Of a DNA stretch of 27,295 nt, positions 23,070-27,295 are shown one piece after another (position 1 is the first letter of the stretch; each line of letters starts with the position of its first letter). This DNA is from Verrucomicrobiota bacterium (GTDB lineage: Bacteria > Verrucomicrobiota > Verrucomicrobiia > Opitutales > Opitutaceae): NCBI GenBank assembly GCA_023386835.1, contig JAEWIY010000122.1:1-27295 (forward strand). The letters run 5' to 3'. The notes below the pieces were generated by a model. It was not told the DNA's origin, ran no database searches, and was given only the letters and a program-made list of their open reading frames with translations. The translations under genes and the position numbers were made by a program.

Positions 23070-24175
23070 GGACCGGGAAGGGGTGCGGCGGCCACAGCGG
23101 GAAGGGACAGCCGAATCAGTAGTCCGCCGTCGGGCCCGTTGACGAGCTCGAAGGTGTGATCGGCGCCGTAGAGTTCGCGCAACCGGCTGCGGGTATTGGT
23201 CAGGCCGATACCCTCGCGGCTGAACCCGCCCGGCGGCAGGCCCGCGCCGTTGTCCTGCACCGTCAGTTCCACACGCCCGTCCACCACGCGGGCAGCGACC
23301 AGGATCCGTCCAGGTCGCGCGTGCGGTTCGATGCCGTGCCGGATCGCATTCTCAACCAGCGGTTGCAGGATCAGCGAGGGCACCTGCAGCTCCCGCGCGT
23401 CGGGCGAGATGTCGATGGAGACGCTCAACCGATCGCGGAACCGGATCTGTTCAATGTCCAGGTAGCGCTCGATGAACGCCACCTCATCGCGCAACCGCGC
23501 CAAGGGCTGGCCCGCGTGGTTCATCGTGAGGCGCAGGAGTTCACTCAAGCGCACCAGCATCCGGTCGGCCGCCTCCACGTCGCTGTGCATGAGCGACGCG
23601 ATGCCGTTGAGCGTGTTGAAGAGGAAATGCGGTTTGAGCTGGCGGAGCAGCGACTGCAGCCGGGCTTCCGCCAGGTGTTTCTCCAACTCCAGCGCCTGAA
23701 CGGTCCGATCGTGGTACTTGCGGTAGTAGTCGATCGCGTGGGCAATCGACAGGATTACACCGTAGATCAGGAGATTGAACGGGAAGGTCTTCACCAGCAG
23801 CGGCTGGAATACCTCGCCAAAACTCACCGGATCATCCGTCCACCACCCCTGCACCTGGCCGACCAGAGAGCGCAGCACGACGTACGTGATCGAGCAGACC
23901 AGCGCTGCGGCCAGATGCAGCCCGGCCGTGCGCCAGTGCACGCCACTCTCCGGTGGAAAACGTCGCGCCAGCCAAAGAATCGGCGCCGAGAGCAGCGCCC
24001 AGACGTACCAATCGGCCAATGCGTAACGCGTCGCCTCGCCCCACGTGATCGACCGTCCGAGCAGGCTGCTCGAGAGGTAGAACTGACTGGCGAACGCCAG
24101 CCCCACCAGTGTCCAGAAGGCGGCGATGGCCAGCAGGCGCAGCCCAAACCGCAGGACAGGAGACGGGGTCAACAT
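23066..24175 (-). CDS. LytS-type membrane sensor histidine kinase
   Basis: A 369-residue kinase of the His_kinase (LytS/YehU) family. Four hydrophobic helices at about residues 9-31, 53-71, 82-102 and 128-147 form the sensor part, with no large periplasmic domain. A coiled coil (about 155-178) leads to the phosphoacceptor His183 in LRQLKPHFLFNTLN. The ATPase domain has the N-box LILQPLVENAIRHGIEP, then VQDNGAGLPP and GIGLTNTRSRLRELYG. It would phosphorylate the LytTR regulator encoded by the overlapping downstream gene. The signal is unknown. I chose the ATG at 24175 because it begins just before the first helix; a longer frame reaches into the upstream region with low-complexity sequence. 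The gene is divergent from the CRTAC1-type gene. Confidence 0.94.
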   Translation of the reverse strand: MLTPSPVLRFGLRLLAIAAFWTLVGLAFASQFYLSSSLLGRSITWGEATRYALADWYVWALLSAPILWLARRFPPESGVHWRTAGLHLAAALVCSITYVVLRSLVGQVQGWWTDDPVSFGEVFQPLLVKTFPFNLLIYGVILSIAHAIDYYRKYHDRTVQALELEKHLAEARLQSLLRQLKPHFLFNTLNGIASLMHSDVEAADRMLVRLSELLRLTMNHAGQPLARLRDEVAFIERYLDIEQIRFRDRLSVSIDISPDARELQVPSLILQPLVENAIRHGIEPHARPGRILVAARVVDGRVELTVQDNGAGLPPGGFSREGIGLTNTRSRLRELYGADHTFELVNGPDGGLLIRLSLPAVAAAPLPGP

Positions 24176-24371
24176 GAGGAAAGCAGCATGAGTAAGAGAG
24201 AGGCAGCCGGCCGGCCGCAATGCCGACGTGGCGCAGTCGCGGCGGCTCGGCCGCGCAACCCGGAATCGACAGCTCACGCCCGCCGCCCTAGCTCTGCCCC
24301 ACCCCGTGCCCGCTCCTTCCACGACGACCCGCCCCGCTCCCGCCGCCGCGCCTCGGCCGCGCCGTGGAGCC

Positions 24372-26042
24372 ATGCCGCCGTTGATTCCCGTGCTCCTGCC
24401 GTTGGTCGTCACCGCGATTGTGCTCAGCGTCGCGTTTGCCCGCTGGTTTCCGCCAGTGCCCGGCCCGGATCGACTCCCGCCTCCGCGCTTCACCGACGTG
24501 ACCGAGGAAGCGGGCCTGCACTTCCAGCACTACCGGGGAGAGGCACCCTCGCCCACCACGCTTGGTGCCGGAGTGGTGGTGCTGGACTATGATGCCGACG
24601 GCGCACCCGATCTGTTCTTCGTCAACGCGGCGCCCTGGCCTTGGGAAGAGGACGAGTCGACGGGACCCCTGCCCACGGCGGCGCTGTTTCGGAATGACGG
24701 CAACGGCCGTTTCCAGGACGTCACCCGCGCCGCCGGCCTGGCGTTGACCGTGCAAGGCATGAGCGCAGCTGTTGGTGATTTTGATGCCGACGGATTTCCC
24801 GACCTCTACATCACCGCCGTCGGATCCAACCGGCTCTTCCGCAATCGCGGCGACGGCACCTTCGAAGACGTCACGGAACACTCCGGCACGGGCGGCGACG
24901 GGCACACGTGGAGCACGGGCGCGGCCTGGCTCGACATTGACGGCGACCGGCGCCTCGACCTGGTGGTCTGCCACTACGCCCGCTGGCCGCGCGAGATCGA
25001 CCTCGAGCTCGCCTTCAAGATCGCCGGGGTCGGCCGCTCCTACGGCGCCCCGGCCGGGTTCGTGCCGGCGGCCCCCGCGCTGTATCGGAATCTTGGTGAC
25101 GGACGGTTCGAGGAACGCGCGGCCGCGGCCCACCTGCTCAACCTTGACCCGCAAACCGGGTTGCCCCGCCCGCTGCCGTTGGCGGTCCTGCCGATCGACG
25201 CCAACGGCGACCGACGGCTCGACCTGCTGTTCGCGCACCAGACGGCCGACGAAGTCCTGTACCTGAACGACGGGCAGGGTTCCTTTCGCGAATGGCTGCC
25301 GGTGGACGATCGCCGACGCGAAGGCGCGGCCGCCGGCCTCGCGGCCACCGGCGCGTTTTCGTTGGCGCCCCAACTCACCGCCGCGCCCCGCCTCGGCACC
25401 ACGCGCCTGGTGCTCGAGCGACTGGGCCGCCCGGTCTCCACCGACTCAATACCCTGGGCGCGCAAGTTGGGTTTCGCCCAACTCGACTATGCCCTCGAGG
25501 GACTGCCCACCGTTCTGCTCGCCGGCAGCTACCTCGAACCGGAGATCAACCGTTTCGACTCCGGTCCAACGCTGGCCGGCGCACCGCACTGGATCCTCGC
25601 GGACGAGGAGCACTGGCGGAGCCTTGACGCCAGTGAAACCGCTGCCGACTGGAACCGGCCCGGGGTTTACCGCGGTCTGGCGATCGCCGACTTCGACGGT
25701 GACGGCGACGAGGATGTGGTGGTGACGCAACACGGCGGACCGGCCCGGCTGTGGCGCAACGACCAGCGTTCCGCCGCCCCTTGGTTGCGCGTCGCCTTGC
25801 GCCCGCGGCACAGCGCGCCGGGCGCAGGTGGCGCCCGGGTCGAGGTCCAGACACCCCGCCGCGTGCATCAACAAACCGTCACCGGCGGCACCGCTCTGTT
25901 TGCCCAATCGGATCCGCGGCTCACGTTCGGGCTGGGTGACGACGGTCGTATCCGTCGCGTCATTATCGACTGGCCCTCGGGCCGGCGACAGGAACTGCGG
26001 GGCGTTTCGCCCAACCAGGAGCTGTTGGTTGAGGAACCGTGA
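24372..26042 (+). CDS. CRTAC1-type FG-GAP/VCBS protein with C-terminal ASPIC/UnbV domain, membrane-anchored
   Basis: A 556-residue protein starting MPPLIPVLLPLVVTAIVLSVAFA, a signal anchor or signal peptide. The mature part begins FTDVTEEAGLHFQHY, the usual opening of CRTAC1-family proteins. Five clear VCBS units are seen: DYDADGAPD, DFDADGFPD, DIDGDRRLD, DANGDRRLD and DFDGDGDED. An ASPIC/UnbV domain at about residues 466-556 follows (GGARVEVQTPRRVHQQTV, FGLGDDGRIRRVIIDWPSG). The function is unknown; export and ligand binding or adhesion are inferred from the fold. The start could also be the GTG at 24306, which would add a Pro-Ala-rich cytoplasmic stub before the same helix. It is divergent from the histidine kinase and ends 16 bases from the convergent symporter gene. 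Confidence 0.88.
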   Translation: MPPLIPVLLPLVVTAIVLSVAFARWFPPVPGPDRLPPPRFTDVTEEAGLHFQHYRGEAPSPTTLGAGVVVLDYDADGAPDLFFVNAAPWPWEEDESTGPLPTAALFRNDGNGRFQDVTRAAGLALTVQGMSAAVGDFDADGFPDLYITAVGSNRLFRNRGDGTFEDVTEHSGTGGDGHTWSTGAAWLDIDGDRRLDLVVCHYARWPREIDLELAFKIAGVGRSYGAPAGFVPAAPALYRNLGDGRFEERAAAAHLLNLDPQTGLPRPLPLAVLPIDANGDRRLDLLFAHQTADEVLYLNDGQGSFREWLPVDDRRREGAAAGLAATGAFSLAPQLTAAPRLGTTRLVLERLGRPVSTDSIPWARKLGFAQLDYALEGLPTVLLAGSYLEPEINRFDSGPTLAGAPHWILADEEHWRSLDASETAADWNRPGVYRGLAIADFDGDGDEDVVVTQHGGPARLWRNDQRSAAPWLRVALRPRHSAPGAGGARVEVQTPRRVHQQTVTGGTALFAQSDPRLTFGLGDDGRIRRVIIDWPSGRRQELRGVSPNQELLVEEP

Positions 26043-26058
26043 GCCCCACCGTATCCGA

Positions 26059-27295
26059 TTACGTGCGCGTCTGCTCGTTGTCGGTGTCGGCTGAACGATG
26101 CGGGAAGAAACGATAGCAGCCCAAGCCGGTGACAACGGCCAAGGCCGCCAGCCACACCGCGCGCCCGCCCTGGCCGTACAGGTACGCACCGGTCGCAAAC
26201 AGGATCGCCCAGACGGATACAGCCCCGAGCAACGCCGCCAGGATGCCCGTGGGCAGGTTGTCCGGCGACGCCGCCAGCCCGGTCTCCGCCCGCACCCGTT
26301 TCCAACCCGGGCCCGCGGGGCGGACCGAGGTGTAGAAACGCCGCAACGTGGCTGCATCGGTCGCCGGGGAGAGAAAGGCCACCAGCACCCACAGCACCGT
26401 CGTCGCGCCGATTGAGCAGAGCAGCGTCGTGGAGGTGGACCAATCAAGCCCGTTCTGCCGCGCGAAAGAGAAGATCAGCGCGAGGATGAATGAACCCGCC
26501 ATCGCCGCGATCTCCGCCCACGCATTGATGCGCCACCAGAACCAGCGCAGCAGGTACAACAATCCCGTGCCCGCCCCGATCGACAGGAGCAGGTCGAAGG
26601 TCGTTTTGGCGGAATCGAGCAGGAAGGTCGCGCCCGCGCTCGCCGCCATCAGCCCGACCAGCGTCAGACGCGCGACCCAGACGTAGTGGCGTTCGCTCGC
26701 GCCGGGCCGAAGAAAGCGTCGGTAGCAGTCGTGCACGAGGTACGACGTACCCCAGTTCAGGTGCGTGATGATGGTGGAGATGTAGGCGGCGGTGAGGCCG
26801 GCGATCATCAGGCCCGCCAATCCGGCCGGCAGGAACCGCAACATTGCCGGATAGGCGAGATCATGGTTGATCAGGCCCGGCTCCACGTGGGGAAACGCCT
26901 CGCGGATGTCACTAAGTTCCGGATACACCAGCAGCGAGGCCAGCGCGACGATGATCCAGGGCCACGGGCGCAGCGCGTAGTGGGCGACGTTGAAGAACAG
27001 CGTTCCGGCAAACGCATCCCGCTCCGAGCGCGCCGCCAACATGCGTTGTGCGACGTAGCTGCCGCCACCGGGCTCTGCGCCCGGATACCAGACGGACCAC
27101 CACTGCACCGCCAGCGGGATGATCAACAAGGTCACCGTCAGCTCGGTATTGGCGAAATCCGGCAACAGCCGGAGCTTTGACGGATCCAGCTGGGCGACGA
27201 GGCCGCTCAGTCCACCGACTTCCGGTCGCTGCAACGCCACGTACGCCGCCGCGCTGGCCCCAGCCCACGCGATGCCGAAATGGCTCGCATCCACC
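26059..27295 (-). CDS. SSS-family sodium:solute symporter (5' end cut by window)
   Basis: The C-terminal 411 or so residues of a sodium:solute symporter; the N-terminus and first membrane helices lie beyond the right edge. About nine hydrophobic helices remain. Recognisable SSS-family stretches are QWWSVWYPGAEPGGGSYVAQRML, LRFLPAGLAGLMIAGLTAAYISTIITHLNWGTSYLVHDCY and LLSIGAGTGLLYLLRWFWWRINAWAE. These point to the large (about 600-residue) sodium-coupled uptake carriers common next to sugar or sugar-acid catabolic genes. The substrate cannot be read from the sequence. The GTG at 27294 is within the protein, not a start. The gene is convergent with the CRTAC1-type gene, with only 16 bases between stops and no terminator visible. 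Confidence 0.92.
   Translation of the reverse strand, partial: VDASHFGIAWAGASAAAYVALQRPEVGGLSGLVAQLDPSKLRLLPDFANTELTVTLLIIPLAVQWWSVWYPGAEPGGGSYVAQRMLAARSERDAFAGTLFFNVAHYALRPWPWIIVALASLLVYPELSDIREAFPHVEPGLINHDLAYPAMLRFLPAGLAGLMIAGLTAAYISTIITHLNWGTSYLVHDCYRRFLRPGASERHYVWVARLTLVGLMAASAGATFLLDSAKTTFDLLLSIGAGTGLLYLLRWFWWRINAWAEIAAMAGSFILALIFSFARQNGLDWSTSTTLLCSIGATTVLWVLVAFLSPATDAATLRRFYTSVRPAGPGWKRVRAETGLAASPDNLPTGILAALLGAVSVWAILFATGAYLYGQGGRAVWLAALAVVTGLGCYRFFPHRSADTDNEQTRT

Noticed and set aside
21948..23159. 403-residue plus-strand open frame running through the 6S-like RNA and the response regulator
   Set aside because: It reads through a strong terminator and is antisense to a clear LytTR regulator.
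24206..24215. GCCGGCCGGC palindrome upstream of the histidine kinase gene
   Set aside because: A simple GC palindrome common in GC-rich DNA; it does not resemble LytTR direct repeats.
24228..24371. 48-codon N-terminal extension of the CRTAC1-type gene
   Set aside because: Low-complexity Pro/Ala/Arg sequence ahead of a clear membrane helix; the ATG at 24372 gives a normal export signal, although a GTG at 24306 cannot be excluded.
23156..24592. 478-residue plus-strand open frame opposite the histidine kinase
   Set aside because: Antisense to a kinase with all catalytic boxes; no domain in the shadow frame.

Overview
This is a GC-rich, gene-dense window from what looks like a free-living Gram-negative polysaccharide or sugar degrader. 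Several families here (DUF5069, DUF748/AsmA-like, CRTAC1-type FG-GAP/ASPIC-UnbV proteins, an SSS symporter of the 'SYVAQRM' type, L-rhamnose/L-fucose catabolism) are a combination I associate with Verrucomicrobiota, especially Opitutales-like bacteria. That placement is inference from gene content, not a search result. No CRISPR array, insertion sequence, prophage, tRNA or rRNA was seen.

Layout. The left edge holds the 5' part of a minus-strand glycine-rich RRM RNA-binding protein gene, then a minus-strand pair: an Hsp15-like S4 protein and a secreted DUF3016 protein. From about 1.8 kb to 17.0 kb everything is on the plus strand: a small membrane protein; a DUF5069-gluconokinase fusion followed by a penicillin-acylase-family Ntn hydrolase; a nucleoside deoxyribosyltransferase-like protein followed by uracil phosphoribosyltransferase (upp); a large DUF748/AsmA-like envelope protein; a tight run of pdxJ, a small secreted protein, an ICMT/PEMT-type methyltransferase and a YdeI-family protein; then a deoxyhexose block (rhaA, aldo/keto reductase, lactonase, zinc alcohol dehydrogenase).

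From 17.0 to 24.2 kb the protein-coding genes are on the minus strand. A vanadium-haloperoxidase-like secreted enzyme lies just upstream of a roughly 1200-residue FG-GAP/ASPIC protein with a duplicated architecture. A LytS/LytTR-type two-component pair follows. Between these two minus-strand blocks, on the plus strand, is a compact structured RNA ending in a textbook intrinsic terminator. Its sequence and fold resemble bacterial 6S RNA, and this is the most interesting non-coding feature of the window. The right end has a membrane-anchored CRTAC1-type protein on the plus strand, divergent from the histidine kinase, and a partial SSS-family sodium:solute symporter on the minus strand that runs off the window.

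How the genes may work together. The rhaA-AKR-lactonase-ADH block can take free L-rhamnose or L-fucose into both an isomerase route and an oxidative lactone route. Later steps (dehydratase, kinase, aldolase) are not in the window. The deoxyribosyltransferase-like protein and Upp could form a base-salvage pair. The haloperoxidase-like enzyme and its giant beta-propeller partner are both predicted to be exported and probably cotranscribed.
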